A DNA stretch of 64,000 nt, from positions 1-64,000 of the forward strand of contig JBFHIJ010000012.1 in NCBI GenBank assembly GCA_041596515.1, given 5' to 3'. This document shows positions 56,352 through 64,000 of the stretch, piece by piece. The notes under the pieces were generated by a model. That model did no database searches. It had not been told where the DNA came from and worked only from the letters and a program-made list of their open reading frames with translations. Position 1 is the stretch's first letter. The number at the start of each line of letters is the position of its first letter. The translations under genes were made by a program, and so were the position numbers. Source of the stretch: JBFHIJ01 sp041596515. Its GTDB lineage: Bacteria; Bacteroidota; Ignavibacteria; Kapaibacteriales; UBA2268.

Positions 56352-57419
56352 ATGATCCAACAAATTCGCGAGTATCTTGGAGCGGATGCAGAAAACCTAT
56401 TAGGTTTTGACAATCCAAAAATCAAAAAAGAGCAGCTCCACTTGCCTTCACCTACTTTTGTTGATGATATTATGATCAATTCTGATAGAAACAACAGAGT
56501 GTTGGGCAACTTAGAATGGATCTTTAACCATGGTAGATTAGCCGGCACCGGCTATATGTCAATATTACCTGTTGACCAAGGAATAGAGCATTCCGCAGGT
56601 GCAAGCTTTGCTAAAAATCCTGCTTATTTTGATCCTGAAAACATTATCAAATTAGCTATAGAAGGCGGATGTAACGCAGTTGTATCTACTTATGGTGTGC
56701 TTGGTATAATGTCAAGAAAATATGCCCATAAAATTCCTTTTATTGTGAAAGTAAACCATAACGAGCTACTTACTTATCCAAATACATTTGATCAAATTAT
56801 GTTTGGAAGAGTTGAACAAGCTTATGATATGGGAGCTGCTGCAATTGGTGCTACTATTTACTTCGGCTCAGAAAACTCGGATCGACAAATCATAGAAGTG
56901 TCTGAAGCTTTTCAAATGGCTCACGAATTAGGCATGGGGACTGTACTTTGGTGCTATTTAAGAAATAACTCGTTCAAAAAAGATGGTACTGATTATCATG
57001 TTTCTACTGATCTTACAGGTCAGGCGAACCATCTAGGTGTTACTATCCAAGCTGATATTATCAAGCAAAAAATGCCGGAGTGCAATGGTGGCTTTAAAGC
57101 AATGAACATGGGTAACTCAAGCTATGGTAAAATTGACGAAAAAGTTTACACTGAACTTACTTCTGATCATCCAATTGATTTGACTAGATATCAAGTGGCA
57201 AACTGCTACATGGGCAGAGCCGGTTTGATTAACAGTGGTGGTGCTTCCGGAAGCAATGATTTTGAGCAAGCAATCAGCACTGCAGTCATTAATAAACGCG
57301 CAGGTGGCATGGGACTTATCTCAGGTAGGAAAGCATTCCAACGACCAATGGATGATGGTGTTAAACTTCTTAATACTATCCAAGATGTTTACCTTTGCGA
57401 TGATGTAACAATCGCATAG
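56352..57419 (+). CDS. fbaB: Class I fructose-bisphosphate aldolase (FbaB/DhnA type)
   Basis: Glycolytic and gluconeogenic enzyme that splits fructose 1,6-bisphosphate to two triose phosphates via a Lys Schiff base. The sequence has SILPVDQGIEHSAGASF, FIVKVNHNELL and VTIQADIIKQKMPE, where K238 is the likely Schiff-base lysine by comparison with the archaeal-type class I enzymes, and a phosphate-binding region at GRKAFQRPMDDGVKLL. 355 residues, the usual length for DhnA-type aldolase. A GGAG ribosome site precedes ATG 56352. Single-gene unit with a strong terminator. Confidence 0.9.
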   Translation: MIQQIREYLGADAENLLGFDNPKIKKEQLHLPSPTFVDDIMINSDRNNRVLGNLEWIFNHGRLAGTGYMSILPVDQGIEHSAGASFAKNPAYFDPENIIKLAIEGGCNAVVSTYGVLGIMSRKYAHKIPFIVKVNHNELLTYPNTFDQIMFGRVEQAYDMGAAAIGATIYFGSENSDRQIIEVSEAFQMAHELGMGTVLWCYLRNNSFKKDGTDYHVSTDLTGQANHLGVTIQADIIKQKMPECNGGFKAMNMGNSSYGKIDEKVYTELTSDHPIDLTRYQVANCYMGRAGLINSGGASGSNDFEQAISTAVINKRAGGMGLISGRKAFQRPMDDGVKLLNTIQDVYLCDDVTIA

Positions 57420-57444
57420 TAAAAAATATTAAAAATGCAATATT

Positions 57445-57480
57445 AAACCTTTCTGTTATTAAAGCAGAAAGGTTTTTTTT
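57445..57480 (+). terminator. Terminator after fbaB
   Basis: AAACCTTTCTG (57445-57455) pairs perfectly with CAGAAAGGTTT (57465-57475), with more T after it. Confidence 0.92.
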
Positions 57481-57568
57481 ACTGGTATTACAGAATATAT
57501 GCTATCCAACTGAGCTTGTTATGACATTTTTTTGTAAGTTTGCTTACTATGCTAAATGTACATAAAAT

Positions 57569-58615
57569 ATGCAAATACTAATGAATCAGAAAATCAAAAA
57601 AACTATACAGTATATTATATCTATTGCTATTATGATAGCTGCATTTTATTGGGCAGTTAACGGAATAGATATTGAAGACGTTTATAATAAACTCCAAAGT
57701 GCTAATTATATTTGGGCAATTGCTCCAATACCTATAGTTATACTGTCGCACTGGCTTAGAGCGATGCGATGGAAAACTATGCTAAAGCCAATCTTTGAAC
57801 CAAAATCTACATTCAATCTTTTCTCTGCGGTTATGATAGGTTATGCTTTAAATAACTTAATTGCAAGATCCGGTGAGTTCCTTAGGCCTTATGTAGTAGC
57901 AAAACGTGAAAAAGTTTCTTATACCTCGCTATTTGCTACTATCATAATGGAAAGAATAATCGACGTATTTACATTGTTAGGTCTCTTTGCTGTTTTATTT
58001 TTTGTATTTTCAGACAGAATTATAAAAATATTACCTGCAGAATTAGATCAAAAGAATATTGCTGTTATTGCGGGACTTGTCCTCATAGCTTTAATCTCAA
58101 GCTTTTATAAACCATTTGTTGATAAAATGCTTGAATGGATTATAAAACCATTCTCGGAGCGGATCTACATTAAAATATCTGATTTATTCGCGAAATTCAG
58201 AACAGGATTTGCAATTATTAAAAGACCATCACAGTATCTTAGATTGATAATAGAGACTTCTCTTATTTGGTTTTGCTATGCACTGCCTATGTACATCATG
58301 TTTTACTGTTTTGATTTTGTCAATGTTTACGGATTAGGTTTGGAAGATGCTCTAATTCTCTTAATTGGCTCCGGTATTGCGATTTCTCTTGCTCCGACAC
58401 CCGGTGGGTTCGGTGTTTATCATGGCATCATAGCAGGCACTTTAGAGGCCTTATACGGCGTTCCCAGAGATGTTGGTTTGGCTTATGCCACAATCAATCA
58501 TGGTATCAACTTTATTCTACAATTATTAGTAGGTTTAATATTCCTATATCGCGAAAAAATTACCAAACTTCCTGACAAAGAAGTAATGGATAGTGAAATA
58601 GGAACTGCCAAATAG
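57569..58615 (+). CDS. Flippase-like (UPF0104/LPG synthase TM) membrane protein
   Basis: A 348-residue protein with about eight membrane helices. Family markers are AIAPIPIVILSHWLRAMRWKTML, IGYALNNLIARSGEFLRPYV, TIIMERIIDVF and LAPTPGGFGVYHGI. Related domains form the membrane part of lysylphosphatidylglycerol synthases and of stand-alone lipid or glycolipid transporters. No cytoplasmic synthase domain follows, so a lipid-moving role is most likely. The N-terminus could be ATG 57569 or ATG 57581. It is convergent with the kinase gene 27 bases away. Confidence 0.82.
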   Translation: MQILMNQKIKKTIQYIISIAIMIAAFYWAVNGIDIEDVYNKLQSANYIWAIAPIPIVILSHWLRAMRWKTMLKPIFEPKSTFNLFSAVMIGYALNNLIARSGEFLRPYVVAKREKVSYTSLFATIIMERIIDVFTLLGLFAVLFFVFSDRIIKILPAELDQKNIAVIAGLVLIALISSFYKPFVDKMLEWIIKPFSERIYIKISDLFAKFRTGFAIIKRPSQYLRLIIETSLIWFCYALPMYIMFYCFDFVNVYGLGLEDALILLIGSGIAISLAPTPGGFGVYHGIIAGTLEALYGVPRDVGLAYATINHGINFILQLLVGLIFLYREKITKLPDKEVMDSEIGTAK

Positions 58616-58641
58616 AGCCAAAAATATAATAAAATATCAAA

Positions 58642-60810
58642 CTATTTAGGAATATTTGGCAACAGAATAGTAAACGTGGATCCTTTGCCGAGTTTGCTTT
58701 CTACTTCTATTTTGCCGCCATGCCTTTCAGCGAATTCTTTGCACAAAATGAGCCCTAAACCGGTGCCTGATTCTTTTTTTGTACCGATTGTAGTATGGTT
58801 TACATCTATTCGGAACAGTTTAAGCTTATCCTCTTCCTTGATACCTACTCCTGAGTCTGCAACTTTGATGCGAATATAGTCTCCGGATTTATCTGTAGTA
58901 ATAGTTATTTTTGAATTTTCATTAGAAAACTTTATTGCGTTTGATATCAGATTGCGCATGATAGTGTTTAACATAAAAATATCAGCAAAAACATTAACCT
59001 CTTTCAACTCAATTTCCAATTTTATGTTTTTGTTATCAAGAATATTTGCATAAAGCTTGGTAATAGATATTAAAATATTACTCAAGTCAGTAATAGAAGG
59101 TTCGAATTCTAAAGCTCCGGTTTGAGAGCGAGCCCAGTTTAACAAGTTTTCTAACAAATCAAAAAGTTGCTTAGAAGTATTTTGTAGCATGTTGATAAAC
59201 TTTTTGTTTTCTTCTACTGTTAGCTTTTCATAGTTTAAAGCCATAACTTCTAACATTGATTGAAATCCGGCTAAGGGAGACTTAATATCATGGGCAATTA
59301 TATTGAAAAACCTATCTTTAGATGCATTTACTTCTCTAAGTTGATTCTGAGAACTAATAAGTTTATTATTCACTTCATATAGTTTCTGTGTCTCCTCTAA
59401 AATTTGCTCTCTGGAAATTTTTAATTCATTCATTGCATCTTCTAACTGAGAAGTGCGTTCCATCACTCTATTTTCAAGCTCTTTATTTAATTTTTCTATT
59501 TTAAATTGATAGGATTTTCTTTCAGAAATATCCAAAAATACTGCAATACCGGCAATTAGTGTTTTGTTCTCATCAAAAATAGGAGATGTGCTGGTTAAAA
59601 TCCATTTTTTTTCTCCGTCCTTTCTTATGACCTGCAACTCTCTATTTTGAGTTTTGAGACCGGAAGTAGTTGACGCATATAAAGATAAATCTCTAAAATA
59701 TACTCTATTTCCATCAATATCGTAAAATTTGAAAGGTAAATACTTTTCACCTGCCAAAGTTAATTGTGGTAAATGACTCAAATTAATACCTAATATATCA
59801 ACTGCAGATTTGGAAATCATGGATGCCGTCATAGTTTTACTATCCGTTATCACAATACCTGCCGGAGATTGAGCCAGCTCTTCTTTTAGAATTGCCATAG
59901 TTTTGGCTAATGCTTTCTGAGTTGATATTTTTTCTTCAATTTCATCTAATAGCATCTTTTGTGTATGTTGTAGCTCCTCTTGCCTTTGAAAAGTAGTGTT
60001 TAGCATCTTATCAAACGAATGAACTAACTTATCCAAAGCACTTTTAGGATTTCGTTTCACTCCTTGTATTATGGGTCTCAATGAAGGATTCTTTTGTATA
60101 GCATCAAACGCAGTAGCAAATATGGAATATGATTTTAAATAAGGTAAAGTAAATAAGAATATTATTACGGCAGATATTCCTACAACTATAAAATCTAGCA
60201 GAAAGACATATAGTCTACCAGATTTATATATCGCATCTAAATCATGTACATACATTCCAACTCCAATATATGCTTCTAATTCAGGAATACCTTTGACATA
60301 AGAAATTTTTAATTTTTCTTCATTGCCAAGTGGGGGGTAGTAGTAGTATTCTACGAAGTCACTGCCTGCTTTAGATTTTGCAGCTTTTATCAGTTCTTTA
60401 ATTATATATTTACCATAAATATCTTGTAGATCCAATAGATTCAAACCTTCACTATCAGGTTCGTATGGTTGCACAAGCATTTTACCATCATAGCCACTCA
60501 TAAATACATAATTCATATTAATATTATCCGAAAAAGTCATATTTCTGACTGTTCCGGTAACTTTCTGCAAAGCATCAGATTTGTTTATTTTACCAAGTCT
60601 GAATTGCATAAGAGTAGGCTTTATAGTATTATAAGCAATAGTTGTTATTCTTTTTAACTCAACTTTCCTAAGTTGTAAAAGTTCATCATAGTATTGATTA
60701 TTATTAATAATATTTATAATAACAAAACCAACAATAAAAACAACAACAGCTAAAAATATTCTGAAGTATTTACCGTAATAGAACTTGTATAAAGTAGCAA
60801 TCAAATCCAT
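58642..60810 (-). CDS. Cache-PAS membrane histidine kinase
   Basis: A 722-residue kinase. Helices at about 14-34 and 205-228 hold a periplasmic Cache domain (NMNYVFMSGYDGKMLVQPY, ISYVKGIPELEAYIGVG). A long coil, a PAS domain (about 305-425), another coil and the HDLKNP-class-like core follow: H507 in IIAHDIKSPLAG, N box, GVGI, GTGLGL. No receiver or regulator gene is adjacent. It is divergent to the thioredoxin-like gene, and the two 5' regions are only 64 bp apart. Confidence 0.9.
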   Translation of the reverse strand: MDLIATLYKFYYGKYFRIFLAVVVFIVGFVIINIINNNQYYDELLQLRKVELKRITTIAYNTIKPTLMQFRLGKINKSDALQKVTGTVRNMTFSDNINMNYVFMSGYDGKMLVQPYEPDSEGLNLLDLQDIYGKYIIKELIKAAKSKAGSDFVEYYYYPPLGNEEKLKISYVKGIPELEAYIGVGMYVHDLDAIYKSGRLYVFLLDFIVVGISAVIIFLFTLPYLKSYSIFATAFDAIQKNPSLRPIIQGVKRNPKSALDKLVHSFDKMLNTTFQRQEELQHTQKMLLDEIEEKISTQKALAKTMAILKEELAQSPAGIVITDSKTMTASMISKSAVDILGINLSHLPQLTLAGEKYLPFKFYDIDGNRVYFRDLSLYASTTSGLKTQNRELQVIRKDGEKKWILTSTSPIFDENKTLIAGIAVFLDISERKSYQFKIEKLNKELENRVMERTSQLEDAMNELKISREQILEETQKLYEVNNKLISSQNQLREVNASKDRFFNIIAHDIKSPLAGFQSMLEVMALNYEKLTVEENKKFINMLQNTSKQLFDLLENLLNWARSQTGALEFEPSITDLSNILISITKLYANILDNKNIKLEIELKEVNVFADIFMLNTIMRNLISNAIKFSNENSKITITTDKSGDYIRIKVADSGVGIKEEDKLKLFRIDVNHTTIGTKKESGTGLGLILCKEFAERHGGKIEVESKLGKGSTFTILLPNIPK

Positions 60811-60874
60811 GGTTAGCCTTTCATATTGTATCCTAAATCAATATATATATATTATCATAATTATCATAAAAAAA

Positions 60875-61219
60875 ATGGAAGAAAAGCAATATATTTTAAT
60901 AGAAACAGTAGCAAATGCAGAAGTGAATATTCAAGAAGATGATATAGCTCTGTTCTATTTTTCCGCTGATAGATGCAATGTATGCAAAGCACTAATGCCA
61001 AAAGTGCAGGAGATGGCTATGCAGTATCCTGAAATGAAGTTGTACTACATTGATGTGGAAAAAAATCAAGAGTTTTCCGGTAAGTACAGTATCTTTACGA
61101 TTCCTGTAATTTTAGTTTTTATACAAGGTAAAGAGACAATTCGTGAAAGTAGAAATATAAGCGTCTCAGTGCTTGAAGATAAAATAGAAAGATATTACCA
61201 TCTGCTCTATAATCAATAG
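60875..61219 (+). CDS. Thioredoxin-like protein
   Basis: A 114-residue soluble protein of thioredoxin fold. The redox motif is C-N-V-C (in ADRCNVCKALMPKVQEMA), not the WCGPC of classical thioredoxin; the cis-Pro loop is kept (FTIPVILVF). It probably acts as a thiol-disulfide exchange protein in the cytoplasm. ATG 60875 is chosen because the frame upstream to 60785 is mostly low-complexity Ile. No clear ribosome site precedes it. It is divergent to a Cache kinase gene. Confidence 0.83.
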   Translation: MEEKQYILIETVANAEVNIQEDDIALFYFSADRCNVCKALMPKVQEMAMQYPEMKLYYIDVEKNQEFSGKYSIFTIPVILVFIQGKETIRESRNISVSVLEDKIERYYHLLYNQ

Positions 61220-61222
61220 CTT

Positions 61223-62311
61223 CTATTCAATGGAAGAGTTATACTCTTGCAAGAGCTTTAATATCTCTTGCATGTCTTTAGGTAAATCCGAATTGAAACG
61301 CATAAATTCTTTAGTGTGCGGGTGCTCAAAGCCTAAAGATTTTGCATGAAGCATCTGCCGATTGGTCATCGATAAGCACTTTTCAGCTAAAGCTTTTTGG
61401 TGTGGCAGGGAAGATGCAGTAACGACTTTATCGCCACCATACCAAGCATCACCCATCAGAGGATGTTTAATGTGGCTCATGTGTACCCTGATTTGGTGAG
61501 TTCTGCCTGTTTTAAGTTTTAACTGCAAATGAGAGGCAAAAGGGAATTGATTCAAGACTTTATATGAAGTATAAGCATACTTTCCGTCTCCTCTAATCGG
61601 AACACAGAAGTTTTTCCTGTCTCTTGTAGATCTTGCTAAAGGAGCTTCTACAAACCCTTCTATTTCCTTAAATTTTCCCCATGCTATAGCTTCATAAATC
61701 CTTTCACTTGTTTTATTTGCAAACTGCTCAGCAAGTTTTGCATGAGTAAAAGAGTCTTTAGCTATCACAAGTAAACCTGTAGTATCTTTGTCAATACGAT
61801 GCACCAAGCCGGGTCTTACTTCATCCATTGAAAAAATAGAACCTTCGCTGTTTTCATTATCAGATTCTTCCTCATCAAAATCTACAGCAATATTATCTCT
61901 GATTCCAAAATGAAATAGCAGAGCATTTATTAGTGTGCCTACTCTATGACCAAGAGCCGGATGACAAACCATATTTGCAGGTTTGTTTATAACTATTAAA
62001 TATTCATCCTCATAAACAACATCTAAAGGTATATTTTCAGGAACAAGCTCTATAGGAGGAGCCTTCATGATGATGCATTTAATTTTGTCAAAAGGTTTGA
62101 GTTTTCTACTTGCTTTCGCCACCAGTCCATTGATGAAAACCTGGTCACTGTCAATTGCATTTTGCACTTTATTGCGGGTAGCATTTAGAATTTGCTGGGA
62201 TAAAAATTTATCTATTCGTATAGGTTTTTGATTCTTGGGTACGTCAAATTCATAAACATACTCGACAGGAGTCGGATAATTCGGGTCATAAAGTTTTTCT
62301 TGTTCGCACAT
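61223..62311 (-). CDS. rluD: Ribosomal large-subunit pseudouridine synthase, RluD family
   Basis: A 362-residue enzyme with an N-terminal S4 RNA-binding domain (KPIRIDKFLSQQILNATRNKVQNAI) and a pseudouridine synthase domain. The catalytic Asp lies in HRIDKDTTGLLVIAKD, and the end motif SLPHQKALAEKCLSMTNRQMLHA is typical. RluD makes pseudouridines in helix 69 of 23S rRNA; RluD against RluA/C cannot be settled by eye. There is an acidic insert (DFDEEESDNENSEG) before the catalytic Asp. It overlaps lspA by one base (TAATG), so the two are co-expressed. Confidence 0.88.
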   Translation of the reverse strand: MCEQEKLYDPNYPTPVEYVYEFDVPKNQKPIRIDKFLSQQILNATRNKVQNAIDSDQVFINGLVAKASRKLKPFDKIKCIIMKAPPIELVPENIPLDVVYEDEYLIVINKPANMVCHPALGHRVGTLINALLFHFGIRDNIAVDFDEEESDNENSEGSIFSMDEVRPGLVHRIDKDTTGLLVIAKDSFTHAKLAEQFANKTSERIYEAIAWGKFKEIEGFVEAPLARSTRDRKNFCVPIRGDGKYAYTSYKVLNQFPFASHLQLKLKTGRTHQIRVHMSHIKHPLMGDAWYGGDKVVTASSLPHQKALAEKCLSMTNRQMLHAKSLGFEHPHTKEFMRFNSDLPKDMQEILKLLQEYNSSIE

Positions 62312-62919
62312 TACCTTACTTCCTCTTCAGTTATTTCCTTATGCTCTTTAGGAGGACGAATTGTGCTAAGGCTTGGTAAGTAATTATGTACAAAAAGCAA
62401 AATCACAACACCAACAGATACACAAGAGTCAGCAATATTAAAAACAGGCCAGTGGGAATAGTATAATCCAAATATATTAAAGTCAGGAATATCAACTTGA
62501 ATAAAGTCAACTACTTTGCCATAGAAAAGAGGCATTTCACCATAGAAGACGCCATAAAAAACTCTATCTATCAGATTGCCTACAGCTCCTGCAAAAATCA
62601 AGGCAATGCCAAACTTAACGGCACGATTTGCAAAATGTATTTTAGATAGATACCAACCAAGCCCTGTGGCTGCAATAATGGAAAACAAAGATAAAAATAT
62701 TTTACCAGCTCCAAAAGAAATACCAAAAGCCATACCGGGATTTTCTATATATGTAAAATGAAGGAAATCACCAAGCACAGAAATAGATTCACCATAATTA
62801 AAACCGTGGTGTGTATATCCAAATAAACTAAATCCTTTTACGAGGAGCTTAGTAATCTGATCTAAGAAAATAAAAGTAATTGCTAGGATAAAATAATTAC
62901 GATTAGATTTATTATTCAT
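62311..62919 (-). CDS. lspA: Lipoprotein signal peptidase (signal peptidase II)
   Basis: LspA cleaves the signal peptide of lipoproteins after lipid attachment. Catalytic Asp residues are in GNLIDRVFYG and FNIADSCVSVG, and the ENPGMAFG motif is present; four membrane helices are seen. At about 202 residues it is longer than the usual 160, mainly from a loop before the second Asp and an acidic tail (PPKEHKEITEEEVR). ATG 62919 is preferred, with ATG 62931 an alternative. It overlaps rluD by one base; a strong hairpin separates it from the upstream zinc-finger gene. Confidence 0.92.
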   Translation of the reverse strand: MNNKSNRNYFILAITFIFLDQITKLLVKGFSLFGYTHHGFNYGESISVLGDFLHFTYIENPGMAFGISFGAGKIFLSLFSIIAATGLGWYLSKIHFANRAVKFGIALIFAGAVGNLIDRVFYGVFYGEMPLFYGKVVDFIQVDIPDFNIFGLYYSHWPVFNIADSCVSVGVVILLFVHNYLPSLSTIRPPKEHKEITEEEVR

Positions 62920-62930
62920 ATTATAGTGCA

Positions 62931-62971
62931 AAAATAATAAAAAAATTGGGACTTCTATGAAGTCCCAATTT
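62931..62971 (-). terminator. Terminator between the zinc-finger gene and lspA
   Basis: AAATTGGGACTT (62943-62954) pairs perfectly with AAGTCCCAATTT (62960-62971) around a five-base loop. On the minus strand it is followed by a run of T. Confidence 0.9.
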
Positions 62972-62994
62972 AACTAAAAAAAGTCAAATATATT

Positions 62995-63642
62995 TTACTT
63001 TTTCAATGGCTCTATTCTATCTACTCCATCATCAGGGCATTTCTTATGAATTTTATAAGAAGCCGATAAAGTAGTTATAGGCACTGCCATTAAGCGTGGT
63101 TTAGCAATAAGGCAACCACAAACTCGACAAATACCATAAGTTTTAAGTTCAATTCTTTCCAAAGCGTCATCAAGCTTTTTCAAATATTCATTAATTCTTT
63201 GTATTTGTGCATAAGTTTTTTCTTTCTCCATTGCTTCAGAGCCTTGCTCCGCCATGTGCATAGAGTAAATCATGGATTCTTCCGCAAAGTCATAGCTATT
63301 AAGGTCGTCCAATCTTTCCCTGAGCATAGCAAGTTCGTCTACAGTTTCCTCTTTAGAGCGTAAGATTACATTTTTAAATTCTTCAAGCTCTTCATCACTA
63401 TATCTCAAACCTTTTTCAGGAGCAGTTCTTTGCTCCTTAGCTCTTTCTTCGGCATCAAGCATAGCCTTAGTTTTGACTTTGTTTTTAGGGGCTGCGACTT
63501 GAATAGTAGTTACATCGTTATTTTCTTCCTGAGTAGCTTCTTTTTTAGGTCGCCCGCGTTTTTTCGAAACAGTATCTTCGTTTGTATCAGTGCTTTGTAT
63601 ATTTTCCTGATTCAAAACTTCATCTTTTTTCTTTCTAGGCAT
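62995..63642 (-). CDS. DksA/TraR-type zinc-finger protein with basic N-terminal region
   Basis: A 215-residue protein. The C-terminal half has the DksA/TraR helical hairpin and zinc finger (YGICRVCGCLIAKPRLMAVP). The first ligand pair CxxC is present, but the usual second CxxC is replaced by HxxC (KIHKKC), giving a CCHC site. The N-terminal half has a basic KKRGRPKKE stretch resembling an AT-hook, then an acidic coil. DksA-type proteins bind RNA polymerase through the secondary channel. GAGGTG six bases before ATG 63642 supports the start. Its N-terminal part is unlike DksA of E. coli, so its targets may differ. Confidence 0.85.
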   Translation of the reverse strand: MPRKKKDEVLNQENIQSTDTNEDTVSKKRGRPKKEATQEENNDVTTIQVAAPKNKVKTKAMLDAEERAKEQRTAPEKGLRYSDEELEEFKNVILRSKEETVDELAMLRERLDDLNSYDFAEESMIYSMHMAEQGSEAMEKEKTYAQIQRINEYLKKLDDALERIELKTYGICRVCGCLIAKPRLMAVPITTLSASYKIHKKCPDDGVDRIEPLKK

Positions 63643-63816
63643 ATTGCACCTCGCTTATAAATTCAAAACCGGGGTTTGTAAATGAAAACGCCAATATACT
63701 CATAATTGATGGAAAAAAACAAATAAATTTTCAAATATTTTTCACACATATCCAATTGGCTTTATTTTAAAGGCTTACGAATAAGAGCGACTTTTGTTTT
63801 AATTATTGTTAAGATT
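63643..63816. other. Spacer upstream of the zinc-finger gene
   Basis: No gene seen. It contains the zinc-finger gene's ribosome site and promoter region on the minus strand and an AT-rich stretch leading to the small ORF on the plus strand. Confidence 0.4.
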
Positions 63817-63924
63817 ATGAAACAAAAAATGTTTGGAAATATGGGGGAGCTGATTAGTCATATCAAACAAAAAATTTCAAAAATCATAAGCTCATTGTCT
63901 GAAATTTCTCATAGAAATCTATAA
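63817..63924 (+). CDS. Possible small protein (35 residues)
   Basis: ATG 63817 opens 35 codons (MKQKMFGNMGELISHIKQKI, then a Ser/Ile-rich helix) and ends at TAA 63922-63924. Two further Met at codons 5 and 9 could be the start, the latter preceded by no clear ribosome site. The peptide would be an amphipathic helix. It is followed after six bases by a strong terminator hairpin, as if the small transcript were a unit. It may also be chance; I know no matching family. Confidence 0.35.
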   Translation: MKQKMFGNMGELISHIKQKISKIISSLSEISHRNL

Positions 63925-63929
63925 CAACT

Positions 63930-63966
63930 AAAAAGCTGCCCTTAATATATAAGAGCAGCTTTTTTT
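63930..63966 (+). terminator. Strong terminator hairpin at the end of the window
   Basis: AAAAAGCTGC (63930-63939) pairs with GCAGCTTTTT (63955-63964), with an inner CTT/AAG pair beyond one mismatch, and T runs on to 63966. It works for plus-strand transcripts ending here and could serve a minus-strand gene beyond the window. Confidence 0.85.
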
Positions 63967-64000
63967 CAATCTATATAAGCAGAATTTTTACTTAGCGATA

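Noticed and set aside
1..64000. CRISPR array, tRNA or rRNA genes
   Set aside because: No regular spaced repeats, no cloverleaf with conserved arms and no rRNA-like stretch were found by eye; very short or unusual cases could be missed.

Overview
The window is AT-rich bacterial chromosome, roughly one third G+C by eye, with dense operons. It looks like a deep-branching member of the Bacteroidota/Ignavibacteriota/Kapabacteria side of the FCB group. The support is: two very large secreted proteins with type IX secretion-like C-terminal sorting domains (one a gingipain-type C25 protease), a DUF3078 protein, a PG_1098-type THUMP-like methyltransferase, phytochrome-style histidine kinases with an Rcp1-type receiver, and TPR proteins ending in one membrane helix. 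No rRNA, tRNA or CRISPR was seen, and the species cannot be fixed from this window.

Layout. 1-141: the 3' end of a group II intron (last residues of its reverse transcriptase, then domains V and VI), which supplies the stop codon of queG. 122-2323 (-): metallo-beta-lactamase hydrolase, Rieske protein and queG in one operon. 2544-4724: PpiD/SurA-like periplasmic foldase. 5021-8412: a redox module of a HybA-like Fe-S protein, an NrfD/HybB-like membrane subunit and a cytochrome with 13 CxxCH sites, with no hydrogenase or molybdopterin subunit beside it. 8537-14343: a GbsR/MarR-type regulator, a LolA-like periplasmic protein, two FtsX-type permeases, their ATPase and an outer-membrane barrel, which together read as a trans-envelope export or sorting machine. 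14437-14976: ruvC.

14982-25664 is a signalling island. It holds a soluble multi-PAS kinase, a Cache/PAS/GAF kinase, a YfiR-like periplasmic protein directly joined to a CHASE8-HAMP-PAS kinase, a single-domain receiver and a receiver-PAS-kinase hybrid. 25985-29041 (-) has two paralogous TPR membrane proteins without output domains. 29183-32602 (-) is a catalytic/non-catalytic M16 peptidase pair. The 344-bp gap that follows carries a cluster of DnaA-box-like sites just before another kinase (32977-35067).

35049-44107 is mostly housekeeping: an MGMT-like protein, a CoA-type Nudix hydrolase, a FetAB-like ABC transporter, an ATP-grasp protein, a THUMP-like methyltransferase, a DUF3078 protein, a voltage-gated K+ channel, MscS and YceI. 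44273-56213 is dominated by the secreted C25 protease (1872 aa) and a vWA/ASH-repeat protein (about 1097 aa), with a PLP gamma-lyase family enzyme and a beta-propeller protein between them. 56352-63642 has class I fructose-bisphosphate aldolase, a flippase-like membrane protein, a Cache-PAS kinase, a thioredoxin-like protein, rluD, lspA and a DksA/TraR-type zinc-finger protein. A possible 35-codon ORF followed by a strong hairpin closes the window.

Two themes stand out: six histidine kinases in about 46 kb, falling into two sequence classes, and repeated envelope functions (YfiR-type sensing, ABC/LolA/barrel export, M16 pair, secreted giants). The best candidates for something undescribed are the YfiR-CHASE8 histidine kinase module and the LolA/FtsX/barrel operon.
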